From Psychrobacillus psychrodurans (GTDB lineage Bacteria > Bacillota > Bacilli > Bacillales_A > Planococcaceae), in NCBI RefSeq assembly GCF_027563345.1, contig NZ_JAMKBK010000014.1: a stretch of DNA of 64,000 nt; one strand, given 5' to 3'. Positions 33,554-42,611 of this stretch are shown here, in pieces; positions within the stretch are counted from its first letter, which is position 1, and every line of letters begins with the position of its first letter. Both the position numbers and the translations under genes were made by a program. The notes beneath the pieces are model-generated. The model was not told the DNA's origin, made no database searches, and saw nothing but the letters and a program-made list of their open reading frames with translations.

Positions 33554-33978
33554 TTACTCTAGTTCACTATAAGCATATGCATACAAATCAATATCAAAAA
33601 CTGCTTCAATTTCAGTAGCTAATTTACTAGCCCTCGTGTTAATGGCAAGACCAGGAGAACGCCCGTTATGTATTTGAATTTCAATGTAGAATTTTGCTGC
33701 TAAATTATAATCTTTTTTCAAAAGTAAAATATCATTGACTTTTGATTCCAATTTATAAATAACAGGCATTAATACTTCATCCACATCAAGTGTTTCTTTA
33801 TATCCTAAACCATATTGCCAAGTGGTAGAAAAATAATGTCTAGCTGAATTTAAAAGTAATGGTTCCCCAACCTTTGTTGTCCTAGACAGCTGTATTTTCA
33901 TTCTTTTAGTTAACTCATCTAATGGAAAATCATCAGCATTACTTAGACTAAGTATGCTTGCACTTTTGTTTTTTCCAA
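33554..33978 (-). pseudogene. DUF4279 gene with a 5' frameshift
   Basis: The long frame (from ATG 33901) begins in mid-domain. The preceding codons of that frame read SILSLSNADDFPLDELTKR without any start codon. A TTG at 33978, well spaced after AGGGGG, opens MEKTKVQAYLV in another frame. Joining the two restores a DUF4279-like protein (TTWQYGLGYKETLDVDEVL, AAKFYIEIQIHNGRSPGL, VFDIDLYAYAYSELE). One indel near 33940 breaks it; initiation at an ATT is the alternative. Confidence 0.6.
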
Positions 33979-34180
33979 TATTAATCCCCCTAAAAGTTTA
34001 AAAAAATTAGTATTCACCAACATGTTCGTCTGTTTTACATTTTATCTCAAGATAGACGTATTGATGGCTCAGTCTGTTTTAAAATAGCTTTTCTGAGTCT
34101 CAATTTTTTATGCAATATTATAGATTTCCAACATTTTATTGGGGGATTAATATGAAATACACTATTATTGTCGATTTTGT

Positions 34181-34681
34181 TTATAATTTTTTACTTAATA
34201 TTTCTCCAGGTAAGCCATCAAATTCGCCGATCTTTTCAGAGACAAATCCTCTTTTTATTAGAATTTTCCTAGAAGCAATATTATCTGGGTCAATAATCGC
34301 TTTCAGAGTCTTTAGTTCTAATTTCAAAGCCCGTTCAATCAATACCTTCGCTATCTGACCGCCGTATCCTTTACCCCAATACTCTGGCTTTAACATATAG
34401 CCAATTTCAGCTTCTTCATTATTCTCTTCATCAATAGTTAAGTGTCCAAGTCCTATAAATTCATTAATTAAATTATCATAGATTTTATATGTACCAAAGT
34501 GTTCATGTTTTTCATTACGTTTTAATAATCTTTGAAAATTGAATTGAGCTTCTTTTAAAGGGATAGCGTATTCGGTAATTTGCGCCATAACTTTTTCATT
34601 AGATACAAGGCTGAAATAAGCATTAAAGTCAACCTCTTTAAACTTCAGTAAATTTAGTGAATGCAATGTATCACTATTCAT
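34181..34681 (-). CDS. GNAT family acetyltransferase (RimJ-like)
   Basis: 166 residues: EAEIGYMLKPEYWGKGYGGQ (acetyl-CoA loop GKGYGG) and DPDNIASRKILIKRGFVSEK. ATG 34681 is taken as start, with a G-rich but distant ribosome site. Substrate unknown. Confidence 0.88.
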   Translation of the reverse strand: MNSDTLHSLNLLKFKEVDFNAYFSLVSNEKVMAQITEYAIPLKEAQFNFQRLLKRNEKHEHFGTYKIYDNLINEFIGLGHLTIDEENNEEAEIGYMLKPEYWGKGYGGQIAKVLIERALKLELKTLKAIIDPDNIASRKILIKRGFVSEKIGEFDGLPGEILSKKL

Positions 34682-34792
34682 TTATTAACCATGCCCCCCA
34701 CTGTCTGTTTATGTATTCTTGCTATTTTACATTAATATGTTTGAGAATAATTAATGTTCCATTTTAAATTACCATAGATCCATTTCGCTTAT

Positions 34793-34820
34793 TCAACTAA
34801 TTGCCGCGATAGTTGAACAA
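34793..34820 (-). repeat. Dispersed repeat core
   Basis: TTCAACTAATTGCCGCGATAGTTGAACAAG, a solo palindromic core without a middle block, in the spacer 3' of the GNAT gene start side and directly 3' of the next gene's region. Confidence 0.6.
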
Positions 34821-34828
34821 GAGTTAAC

Positions 34829-35824
34829 TCAGTAACTTGTTAAAAATACTTTCCCTTTGGTCTCTTTTAATGTTTCAATTTCTTCAACAGCTTTTTTTAC
34901 GTTCGATAAGTCGTATTGGGAATCTACCATCATCAAACTTAATTTTTTATCATCAATTAGAGTTATCAAATGGTTAAATGTATTTTGCCATTTATCTGCC
35001 GAGACATTTTTATTCCAATTCCGCAAATGAAAGATACTAGCATTAACCTTAGCCTTATTTACAATATCTGACCAATTTACTTGTATTCCTGATAAAAGAC
35101 CGATAGTTAAAAAATTGCCATTAGGGTGCACACAAAATGCCAAGTCGTTTCCAGATGAACCTCCAATAGAATCAATAGCAGCATCAGCACCAATCCCACT
35201 TGTCAATTCCATAACCGTTTCATAAAGTGGATTTTTAGATGTATCAATTACAAAAGAAGCACCTAGATTAAGTAATTTTTCTGTATGCTTATTACTTCTA
35301 GTAATTGCTATCAATCGAAAACCTAAAAGCTTTGATAATTGAGCAAAAATATGCCCAATAGAAGAACCACATGCGTTAACCAGCAAAACATCATATGGTT
35401 TTAATTTTAAAACTTCCGTACAAACTACCCATGCTGTGATTGGATTGATATACATCTGTGATGCTGTAAAATTATCAATAGAATCTGGTATTGGAACTGC
35501 AAATTCTGATGATGTTTTAACAAATTCCTGCCATGTACCTTCCCCTCTCAAGGGTAAAACTCTTTTACCAATAAGGTGTCGAGAAACTAATGGACCTACC
35601 TCTTCTACAATACCAACCCCTTCATAACCCGGAATATTAGGTAAAGTTATCCGATGTGAATAGGCCCCTCTAATTGGTATTAAATCAGAAGGATTTATAG
35701 AACGTGTTAACATTCGAACAAGGACTTCGGATTCTTTTGGTGATTCAATACTTTTATATTCAACTTTTAATACATCTCTAGGGCTACCGAATTTATAGAA
35801 TTTAATACATTTTGCATCCAACAC
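34829..35824 (-). CDS. Zinc-free MDR family oxidoreductase (trans-2-enoyl reductase/quinone reductase-like)
   Basis: 331 residues: GroES-like domain (SINPSDLIPIRGAYSHR, IPGYEGVGIVEEVG) and Rossmann domain with VLLVNACGSSIGHIFAQLSKL, where the usual GAGGGVG loop is changed to ACGSSIG, as in mitochondrial-type enoyl reductases. GTG start at 35824, 7 nt after AAGGAG. Cytosolic NADPH-dependent reduction of an enal, quinone or enoyl substrate is likely. Confidence 0.82.
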   Translation of the reverse strand: MLDAKCIKFYKFGSPRDVLKVEYKSIESPKESEVLVRMLTRSINPSDLIPIRGAYSHRITLPNIPGYEGVGIVEEVGPLVSRHLIGKRVLPLRGEGTWQEFVKTSSEFAVPIPDSIDNFTASQMYINPITAWVVCTEVLKLKPYDVLLVNACGSSIGHIFAQLSKLLGFRLIAITRSNKHTEKLLNLGASFVIDTSKNPLYETVMELTSGIGADAAIDSIGGSSGNDLAFCVHPNGNFLTIGLLSGIQVNWSDIVNKAKVNASIFHLRNWNKNVSADKWQNTFNHLITLIDDKKLSLMMVDSQYDLSNVKKAVEEIETLKETKGKVFLTSY

Positions 35825-35981
35825 TATACTTCTCCTTAAAATAAATCAGATTTATTTAATTATATCATCTCCAACTTCACTGATGGGTTAGTCAACGAGA
35901 AAAAGGCTTTACCCCAGCTATAACACATTAAATATGATGCCTTACTCCTTTTTAACCCTATTTCGCACTGTCATCACATTG

Positions 35982-36461
35982 TTATAAATCAACCGTCACC
36001 TTTTTCTTGAAATTTCTTAAGCCCACTAAGATAGCAACAGCTATGCATATAAATCCACTTACTAAAGCAACCCAGAATAAAATCCTTCCACCAGTTGTTG
36101 GTGAATTAAAAATCATCCCACTAAGTAATATCATCATACAACTTATTAATCCCCAAAATCCTATTGTCCATTTAGACTTATTCTGTATTAAAAGATAACC
36201 AACTACACTCAAAATATAGAATGCACTAACTATCATAATAGCAGGAAATAGCGGATGAAATTTAGCTGCATAAACAAAATAATCGAGTTGACTAATATCA
36301 CGACCAGTTATAATCTCAATGTTAAGTAATTTGGAAAATGGTGTTGAATACTCCCATTCAAAAGAGTTATTTGTTATTGTACTTCCTTCATACCAAGCTA
36401 TAAATGTTGATACTATTAAAGTAAAGAATCCAACGACAAATTGTATTATGTACATAAACAT
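35982..36461 (-). CDS. DUF4306 membrane protein (YjdJ-like)
   Basis: 159 residues with four membrane helices. The first ends in FIAWYEGSTI, followed by EWEYSTPFSKLL, the pattern of DUF4306/YjdJ. AGGAGGACGAAAA precedes ATG 36461. Function unknown. Confidence 0.75.
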   Translation of the reverse strand: MFMYIIQFVVGFFTLIVSTFIAWYEGSTITNNSFEWEYSTPFSKLLNIEIITGRDISQLDYFVYAAKFHPLFPAIMIVSAFYILSVVGYLLIQNKSKWTIGFWGLISCMMILLSGMIFNSPTTGGRILFWVALVSGFICIAVAILVGLRNFKKKVTVDL

Positions 36462-36583
36462 TTTTCGTCCTCCTAGTAAATTTCAGTCATTGCCAAAGCG
36501 CCTTAAAATACAATCTTTCGGCATAGATGTGAGCATTTTAATTTTCAAGGGAGTTTAACGTTATTGAATAATAAATTCATTAT

Positions 36584-37072
36584 TCAATAGTTAATTTTAT
36601 CTGGTCCATATTGGTCCCAACCGCTATAACCTCTATACTCATACTTTAAAAATCCATGAGGTTTTACTTCATAGATATTTAAAACAATGACAGCTTTTCT
36701 AGGTTCAGCAATATAAAAATAAGCTAAACTATTCACTGCTTTTCCACCATTATTTATGTAGTAATGCAAATATAGGCTTGTATCACTTGTTTTAATCTCT
36801 TTGCTGCTACCAGTTATTTGAGTTTTTTCTCCAGCTTTAAGATTTTTTATCGTTCCTACCTCTTTAAAATCTGTCTGATTGACGCTGTATGAAAATATAA
36901 GATCAGGTAGACTTTGATTACTCAAATTATTTACCTCAATAGTAACTCCTTTGTTATATTTCCTATACTCACCTTGGGCTATCATTTCCCCAAGGGTACA
37001 AAACAACCAGACACATATTACATTCATAACTACTGCCAATGTAATAAGAAGAGCTATATATCTCCCCTTCAA
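36584..37072 (-). CDS. Membrane-anchored extracytoplasmic protein
   Basis: 162 residues: a single N-terminal helix (YIALLITLAVVMNVICVWLF) and an outside beta-rich domain (VTIEVNNLSNQSLPDLIFSY ... SWDQYG-like end). The TTG at 37072 is chosen because AGAAGGTG precedes it by 5 nt, while ATG 37090 lies before that site. Unknown family. Confidence 0.65.
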   Translation of the reverse strand: MKGRYIALLITLAVVMNVICVWLFCTLGEMIAQGEYRKYNKGVTIEVNNLSNQSLPDLIFSYSVNQTDFKEVGTIKNLKAGEKTQITGSSKEIKTSDTSLYLHYYINNGGKAVNSLAYFYIAEPRKAVIVLNIYEVKPHGFLKYEYRGYSGWDQYGPDKINY

Positions 37073-37100
37073 AATAACACCTTCTCCCATAGTTCTATTA

Positions 37101-37126
37101 GAAAAAAGAGTTGCCTCAGCAACCTT
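37101..37126 (-). terminator. Terminator hairpin (repeat variant)
   Basis: On the minus strand AAGGTTGCTGAGGCAACTC is followed by TTTTTTC. The same GGTTGCTGAGGCA hairpin occurs in the repeat at 50775, so this is a repeat-derived terminator of the gene at 37142. Confidence 0.75.
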
Positions 37127-37141
37127 ATGTTCTTTCCTAGG

Positions 37142-37351
37142 TTATCTATTAATTGAATTCCAGTGAAAAACTATATGTGTTTGTAAGCTATATATATTCT
37201 CGTTATAATCTTTATACTCTACAATGGTTATTACACTTGTTAATGAATAGTGGAATATGAGCTGCTCATTAACCATTTCAGTTAAAAAGGTTGTTTTTGA
37301 TTCATTGTGATTGACTGGCACCAGTTTAAATTTATATAATACATCGTACAT
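37142..37351 (-). CDS. Hypothetical small protein, start uncertain
   Basis: 69 residues, MYDVLYKFKLVPVNHNESKT ... to ...QTHIVFHWNSINR. The frame is open 8 more codons upstream (GELYLTVPK) with no start codon or ribosome site there, so the 5' end may be damaged. Not recognised. Confidence 0.45.
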   Translation of the reverse strand: MYDVLYKFKLVPVNHNESKTTFLTEMVNEQLIFHYSLTSVITIVEYKDYNENIYSLQTHIVFHWNSINR

Positions 37352-37415
37352 TTTAGGAACTGTTAAATATAGTTCACCAAGCTATTCCTCTTTAACAAAA
37401 CCATCCGTTTTTAAA

Positions 37416-37763
37416 TTAGTGGAAATCATTCTTATATTTCAACCATTCATCTATCTCTGCTTTTAAAAACCTTTTCTTATTATCGAGTTCTAAGTAAGGG
37501 ATATATTTATAGGTGTCATAGCTATTTAAGCTTGCTTTTTCAAATTCATCTTTCTTAATTATGTCATCTATTGATTGCTCACTTATCTGAAGATATTCGG
37601 AAAGTTGCATTTTAGTCATTAAATTAGGTAGTGAATTTGTTACTATTTGAGTATCACTTAGCTTATTTGCTGAATTTGAAAAGGCACTAAACAATATAAA
37701 AGAAGATATAACAATCGATATTCCAAATATAAATACACCAATAAGGTAGGTTGACTGCTTCAT
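37416..37763 (-). CDS. Membrane-anchored protein with excisionase-like helix-turn-helix
   Basis: 115 residues: an N-terminal transmembrane helix (STYLIGVFIFGISIVISSFI) and a cytoplasmic part resembling the HTH_17/excisionase domain (MTKMQLSEYLQISEQSIDDI ... RFLKAEIDEWLKYK). ATG 37763 lies 7 nt after GGAGGG. A DNA-binding domain tethered to the membrane is unusual; whether it still binds DNA is unknown. Confidence 0.65.
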   Translation of the reverse strand: MKQSTYLIGVFIFGISIVISSFILFSAFSNSANKLSDTQIVTNSLPNLMTKMQLSEYLQISEQSIDDIIKKDEFEKASLNSYDTYKYIPYLELDNKKRFLKAEIDEWLKYKNDFH

Positions 37764-37923
37764 GCCTAAACCCTCCATATTAAATTTTACTCTTAAACTA
37801 ATCTACCACTTACTTTAAAACGTTTTAAATGGATTGCAGTTCCCCTTTTAGGTAAATTTACCAATTAAATCATCAAAATTTTTTTCATATTCTACCAACC
37901 TGCACAGTTCGTTTAAGAATTAA

Positions 37924-38451
37924 TCAAAATTTAAATGAAGGGTTTTCTTTAATATTCATATAGATTTCTTCTAAATTCGATGGTTGTAAGTCGGTTGTAT
38001 TATAGAAAAAGCGTTTATCTATTACTCTTATTTCAAATTCATTCACTAATTCTAAACATCTTACTCCCATTTGATGTTCTTTAATCCTTAAAGCATCCCT
38101 TCTCAACAGTTCTTTTCTATCGACCCATAAAACAACATAAATAATTTCTACGTTTTGTGCCTCAGCGTAAATTTTACGAGAAAATTCTTCTACTTCTTCT
38201 GGGAAAGCAACATAATCTATGATTACATTCTTTTTTGCTTGTACAAAATTGACACTTAAATCAGCAATATTTTCCCAAACTAAGGAAAGTGATTCTTCAC
38301 TTTTCCAAGGTGGAAGATATCCACCAACAACCATATGATTTATTAAGTCACCTTCAATATAAGCACTTTGACTGAACTGTTTTGCTAGACCCTTTGTAGT
38401 AGTTGATTTACCTACTCCTGCTGGTCCTGATATTATATAAATTTTATTCAT
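37924..38451 (-). CDS. P-loop kinase-like ATPase (AAA_33/shikimate-kinase-like)
   Basis: 175 residues: Walker A GPAGVGKSTTTKGLA at residues 9-23, IEGDLINHMVVGGY after the first helix, NVIIDYVAFPEEV (Walker B-like) and RDALR lid arginines. Similar in plan to the kinase at 18574 but not closely related. Probably phosphorylates a small molecule or nucleotide. Confidence 0.8.
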   Translation of the reverse strand: MNKIYIISGPAGVGKSTTTKGLAKQFSQSAYIEGDLINHMVVGGYLPPWKSEESLSLVWENIADLSVNFVQAKKNVIIDYVAFPEEVEEFSRKIYAEAQNVEIIYVVLWVDRKELLRRDALRIKEHQMGVRCLELVNEFEIRVIDKRFFYNTTDLQPSNLEEIYMNIKENPSFKF

Positions 38452-38531
38452 TATTTCCGCCCACTTTCAATATGAAACTTTGTAGTTCAAGGGTAAACTC
38501 TGATCTCTATTTTGAAGTAAACCCGATTTAC

Positions 38532-38715
38532 TTAGAATGTATAAATGGCGACAAAAAATGCAAATGCTGCAGTCATGATAGAAATTACCCTACTTTTTTC
38601 CGTCTAGTTTTTAGTTCTAAAACCCCCGTAATTAAACCAAATACAACTAAGAACAACACCATAAATGGTAAAATACCATTGTTTTTCGTAACTAGACCAT
38701 CAACTTTCACCTTTT
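38532..38715 (-). pseudogene. DUF3953-like membrane protein remnant
   Basis: KNNGILPFMVLFLVVFGLIT then GVLELKTRRKKVG and a stop; adding one G continues VISIMTAAFAFFVAIYTF to TAA at 38532. The two-helix pattern with an LELKxxRK loop and a final FFVAIYTF matches DUF3953. The 5' end is not recoverable and a one-base deletion in a G run breaks the frame. Confidence 0.55.
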
Positions 38716-38719
38716 ACAA

Positions 38720-39169
38720 TCCAGAAATAATAGTTTACTTTTTTGAACCTATTTTTTATCCTAAATTTGATAAAATAAAATCGATTTTCCGTAGAAACTT
38801 ACTTACATCTGTACATAATATAAACCTATTATCAAATAATGTCTTTTTGTAATAGTACCATCTTTAAAAATATTCGCTTCATTCATTTGTATAATATTAC
38901 CTAAATATGTTCCTCAACACTCCTTTTTCAACTACTCTAAAACACTAGATCAAAAATATAGATATGACTATACAGCTCATGTTCTTCTAGTAAAGCACAA
39001 TTAGTTCAATAAGTTTGTATTTTGAGACAAAATTCCAAGAATAGAACGACTACCTACTACTTCTATTACCTTGATTCAACTTCATAGAATCCAAGTCTTA
39101 CGTCTATATTAAAAATAAACGACCAAGTACTCCTCTAAAAACAGATCTGATTTAATCTTTTAACAACTC
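38720..39169. other. Gene-free stretch with repeat fragments
   Basis: 450 nt without an intact gene. It contains a fragment of the dispersed repeat at 38985-39011 (CTTCTAGTAAAGCACAATTAGTTCAATAAG split over two motifs) and otherwise AT-rich sequence. Confidence 0.5.
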
Positions 39170-39199
39170 TTGACAATATTCAGAATAATAGGTTAGTCT
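39170..39199 (+). promoter_or_regulatory. Putative sigma-A promoter of the attenuated MFS gene
   Basis: A perfect -35 box TTGACA at 39170 with a weak -10 (TAGTCT at 39194, 18-nt spacer). It lies 32 nt upstream of the leader peptide start. Confidence 0.4.
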
Positions 39200-39230
39200 G
39201 AGTAAATTAATAGTAAAGGGAGAGATACAT

Positions 39231-39284
39231 ATGCAAAGAAAAACACTGACTTCTTCATTCAAATTGGAGGGCATGTTGGTTTAA
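39231..39284 (+). CDS. Regulatory leader peptide
   Basis: 17-codon ORF, MQRKTLTSSFKLEGMLV, with a strong AAAGGGAGAG ribosome binding site 5 nt before ATG 39231. It ends 10 nt before the 5' arm of the hairpin that hides the Shine-Dalgarno of the MFS gene. The layout is that of drug-inducible translational attenuators, where a ribosome stalled on the leader opens the hairpin. Confidence 0.7.
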   Translation: MQRKTLTSSFKLEGMLV

Positions 39285-39293
39285 TAATATGAT

Positions 39294-39332
39294 CTCCGAT
39301 TTGATTTAATCAAGAATCAACTAAATCGGAGG
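39294..39332 (+). promoter_or_regulatory. Translational attenuator hairpin covering the MFS Shine-Dalgarno
   Basis: CTCCGATTT (39294-39302) pairs perfectly with AAATCGGAG (39323-39331), and the second arm contains the GGAGG ribosome site of the gene starting at GTG 39340. A third segment AAATTGGAG (39261-39269) inside the leader can pair with the first arm through one GU, so two mutually exclusive structures exist. A ribosome halted at the leader's end would mask the 39294 arm and free the ribosome site. Confidence 0.75.
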
Positions 39333-39339
39333 AATTATA

Positions 39340-40536
39340 GTGAGCATACAAAATTTTTATTACACAATTACAAGTTCTAGGTCGTTTTTTATTCAAATGG
39401 TTTTCACATTAAATGCTATTTATTATGTAACGCAAGCAGATTTAAATGCATTGCAACTGATTCTCATCGGTACAATCATGGAAATTTCCGTTCTATTGTT
39501 TGAAATGCCAACGGGTTTGTATGCAGATCACTTTGGACGAAAACGCTCTCTCGCACTAGGCACAATTATTATTGGTTTGGCACATGTAATTGAAGGGAGT
39601 ACTCCAGAATTTTGGGCGATTGCTTTCTCTTCTGCGATGTGGGGAATCGGCTGGACCTTCATTAGTGGAGCTGAACAAGCATGGATTGCAGATGAGTTAG
39701 ATGGCACAAACTTAGAGACCACGTTCCTTCGCGGATCACAATTTTCATCTTTTGCACGTTTTGCTGGAATATTGGCCAGTATGGCGATTGCAGCTTTTTG
39801 GTCTGTACAGACAGTGATTATATTTGCAGGTGTCATGCTAATTGCCCTTGCAGTCTGGGCTTTCATTAAACTACCCGAAACTAAATTTGTCAGAGTTACC
39901 CGTGAAAAAGGTGTGTCGGGCATCACACATATGGTTAACACCATCAAGGTTGGACTATCACAGATTCGTGGAAAGACTATGCTAGTTAGTATAGCGGTAG
40001 TTACGTTATTATGGGGGCTTGCCAGTGAAGGATTCGATCGTTTATATGGTGCCCATTTCATCACTAACTTTGATTTGTCGGATGATGAGTCCATCTATTG
40101 GTTCGGTGCTTTTTATGCGATAGCATTTATACTTAATATTGGCGTACTCCATTTTGTTGAGAAAAATGTGAAAGGTCGCTACGCAGATGTGCTATTGCTT
40201 ACAAATGCCGTGTTGACGGGAACGATGCTAATTTTCGCATGGACAGGTCATTTCTGGTTAGCTGTAGCGATGTACTGGGTGACAAGTGCACTGAGAAACG
40301 TAAATTACCCATTAATGAGCATCATTACGAATGAACAAATTGAATCAAAAGGTCGTGCAACAACACTTTCCATGTTCGGACAACTTGATGCCCTTGGACA
40401 AATTGTTGGAGGACCATTAGTAGGATTATTCGCATTATACACAACAATTGCAGGAGGTATTTCGGCTTCTGCATTCCTGATTTTACCCGTTTTATATTTC
40501 TTTTGGCGAATCAAGACGAAAATGGCTCAGTCATAA
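39340..40536 (+). CDS. MFS transporter under leader-peptide attenuation
   Basis: 398-residue, 12-helix major facilitator. Motif A FEMPTGLYADHFGRKRSLAL after helix 2; helix 1 YYTITSSRSFFIQMVFTLNA lacks a signal. General resemblance to MFS drug exporters of the macrolide/tetracycline type. GTG start 7 nt after GGAGG. The attenuator suggests it is induced by a ribosome-targeting or translation-affecting compound, probably its export substrate. Terminated at 40543. Confidence 0.87.
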   Translation: MSIQNFYYTITSSRSFFIQMVFTLNAIYYVTQADLNALQLILIGTIMEISVLLFEMPTGLYADHFGRKRSLALGTIIIGLAHVIEGSTPEFWAIAFSSAMWGIGWTFISGAEQAWIADELDGTNLETTFLRGSQFSSFARFAGILASMAIAAFWSVQTVIIFAGVMLIALAVWAFIKLPETKFVRVTREKGVSGITHMVNTIKVGLSQIRGKTMLVSIAVVTLLWGLASEGFDRLYGAHFITNFDLSDDESIYWFGAFYAIAFILNIGVLHFVEKNVKGRYADVLLLTNAVLTGTMLIFAWTGHFWLAVAMYWVTSALRNVNYPLMSIITNEQIESKGRATTLSMFGQLDALGQIVGGPLVGLFALYTTIAGGISASAFLILPVLYFFWRIKTKMAQS

Positions 40537-40541
40537 TTTTT

Positions 40542-40580
40542 CAGTACTTGGTGCGTATGAGCATCAAGTACTTTTTTATT
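40542..40580 (+). terminator. Terminator of the plus-strand MFS gene
   Basis: AGTACTTG/CAAGTACT stem with a 14-nt loop followed by TTTTTTATT, 8 nt after the stop codon. Confidence 0.88.
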
Positions 40581-40684
40581 TGATATCACAAATATGCCAT
40601 TCTCTTCAATTGAGTCAATAAGTTTTTTCCAACCAATAATACTGGTGGGATTTTGTATATCTGCAAAGCGTACTCAAACTCGCT

Positions 40685-40775
40685 CTTTAGTCATCCACGA
40701 CGCGCAAAAACAGAGCTTCATCAAAATTGATGAAAACCGTCCATACTTATTTACGCCTGGGTGAGAAAGGTCGAA
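40685..40775 (-). repeat. Dispersed repeat, type C, diverged
   Basis: CTCTTTAGTCATCCACGACGC, CAGAGCTTCATCAAAATTGAT and GGTGAGAAAGGTCGAA match blocks of the type C consensus (copies at 47978 and 54541) but the right half is lost. It abuts the 3' end of the alpha/beta hydrolase gene. Confidence 0.55.
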
Positions 40776-40777
40776 TT

Positions 40778-41635
40778 TCAAACCGATTTGAGAAAGGAAA
40801 TCAGTTTTTGGTTAATTTTTTTTGCTGATTTTCCAATCCAAATTAAATGCCCCCATGTATCCACTACATATAACTCTGATTTGGCTATTTTTTCATGAGC
40901 ATTCTGTGGATGTTCAAGAGAAATAAAACCGTCATTTTCACTATGAATGATAAGAGTTGGACTACTGATAGATTTTAAATCTTGGTCCTTTATTTCTTTA
41001 GATTGCTTTAGATCAATAAGGAAACCATGACCAGAACGTTGACGTGCATTCATTTTTGTAAATTCTACAACATCACTAACCTCAGATTTTAGTTGGAGCT
41101 CTTTTTTGTTAAGAGAACTAAACTGTGGAGCCATCATCTTAAAGATAGTATTCGGAAATAGGTGGCTAAGTGTACTAAGCATCTTCCATGTAACCCCTTC
41201 AATAGAAGGCCGAAAAATAAAATGAGCTGCTTTATACTCTATGTCTTTGCTTGTCAACCATTCCTTTGAAACTGCACACTCTAAGATAAGACTTTTTACT
41301 TTTTCTGAATACAAAGACGCAAAACGTATTCCAGTTGGACCGCCAGCTGAAATTGCTATAACATGGACTTGATCTATTTTTAGGTGTTTCAGTAAATTAT
41401 CATAATGTCCACAAGCCTTTGTTAAACTTTCACCTGCCTCTTTAGATGTACTTCCATACCCTGCTCTTGAAGGTGTAATTATGGAGTAACCATTGTCTAA
41501 CAATGATTTGTATCCAAACTCTTCATTACAATTTGAGTGTCCACCGTGGAAAATTAAAATAGGTTCCCCTTTACCGACCAATGAATATTCAATTGTTATT
41601 CCTTCACTAGAATATTTCTCAATTGTCTTTTCCAT
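40778..41635 (-). CDS. Alpha/beta hydrolase
   Basis: 285 residues: oxyanion HGGHSN near residue 30, nucleophile elbow HVIAISAGGPTG (AISAG in place of GxSxG), a cap of about 70 residues, catalytic Asp in LIIHSENDGFISLE and His in DTWGHLIWIG. TAGGAGATGATTAT precedes ATG 41635. It is probably an esterase or haloperoxidase-like hydrolase; substrate unknown. Confidence 0.9.
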   Translation of the reverse strand: MEKTIEKYSSEGITIEYSLVGKGEPILIFHGGHSNCNEEFGYKSLLDNGYSIITPSRAGYGSTSKEAGESLTKACGHYDNLLKHLKIDQVHVIAISAGGPTGIRFASLYSEKVKSLILECAVSKEWLTSKDIEYKAAHFIFRPSIEGVTWKMLSTLSHLFPNTIFKMMAPQFSSLNKKELQLKSEVSDVVEFTKMNARQRSGHGFLIDLKQSKEIKDQDLKSISSPTLIIHSENDGFISLEHPQNAHEKIAKSELYVVDTWGHLIWIGKSAKKINQKLISFLKSV

Positions 41636-41801
41636 ATAATCATCTCCTATATCTATTCTACGAGTTTATTTACTAAAATGTTTCGTAAATTCTAACAGTT
41701 TCTTATTTAGATAAAAAACGAGGAGTAGTTTATACACTTATTAGAAAGCATGGCAAATAAGTGATTAACGTACTAATTATGTACATCCGTAGATGATGTA
41801 T

Positions 41802-42611
41802 TTATAGTGGTAAATTACGAAGTTTAAACACGACAACAGCTGCTGAATAATTAAAAAATCCAATTCCTAAGAGAATAAAAGAAGGTATGAATATCTCAGC
41901 ATCACCACTGGCAATTCCACTAGGATTGTATAATGAGAACGGTGTTATGTTCCTTAGCCATTCAAAATCCGAGCTGATTTTTCCTGCCATATCTAATCCA
42001 TAGAAAATAAAAGTTAAAGCAGCAGCTATACCAAGCGACTTTTTTTCGTCATTACATAAAGAAGAAACTAGAAATGAGTACCCACCAACAACAAAAAACA
42101 ATAAAAATCCAACCAAGCATATATGGAAAAATGTATTAAATTCAAGCGAGGTTTGATCATCAATTAACATTTCTCCAGCAACGATACCACCTAAAAATGT
42201 TAATAATACTATAAAAAGTAATCCGCTAATCAAGACTAAAGCTTGAGTAAAAGCTATTTGAGTACGAGAAACCTTTGTAGAAAGTAAATAAGCCATAGAT
42301 CCCTTATCAACTAGATGTGCTAACAATTGAGTTGCTGTCATTACACTAAAAACACCTAAAATAATAGGGAAAAACAGACCGAAATATTCAGCAGAAATAA
42401 ATCCACCATAACTAGTAAGAGAATCAAAGCCAAGTGCGTTTTTCAGTGTTTCAGGGATTATTTTTATTAATTCGTTAATTGCCTCGGCATTTTCTGCAAA
42501 CATCGGATATAAAGATGTCATTAGAACTACATAGAGGGCCGAACCAAACCCAAAAATAAGAAAGTTCTTCATATTTAGTTTTATCATTTGATTGAACAAA
42601 GAAATATTCAT
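41802..42611 (-). CDS. ABC transporter permease (ABC-2 type)
   Basis: 269 residues with six membrane helices, including FLIFGFGSALYVVLMTSLYP, FFPIILGVFSVMTATQLLAH and FLLFFVVGGYSFLVSSL. It overlaps the ATPase gene by ATGA, so the two are coupled and form one exporter. Its likely substrate is a peptide or lipid-like drug. Confidence 0.88.
   Translation of the reverse strand: MNISLFNQMIKLNMKNFLIFGFGSALYVVLMTSLYPMFAENAEAINELIKIIPETLKNALGFDSLTSYGGFISAEYFGLFFPIILGVFSVMTATQLLAHLVDKGSMAYLLSTKVSRTQIAFTQALVLISGLLFIVLLTFLGGIVAGEMLIDDQTSLEFNTFFHICLVGFLLFFVVGGYSFLVSSLCNDEKKSLGIAAALTFIFYGLDMAGKISSDFEWLRNITPFSLYNPSGIASGDAEIFIPSFILLGIGFFNYSAAVVVFKLRNLPL

Noticed and set aside
39528..40094. Minus-strand 188-codon frame inside the MFS gene
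   Set aside because: Antisense shadow of a well-supported transporter gene; no ribosome binding site.
39340..40536. Known mef or tet resistance gene
   Set aside because: The attenuator layout is similar, but the protein cannot be assigned to a named resistance family by eye.
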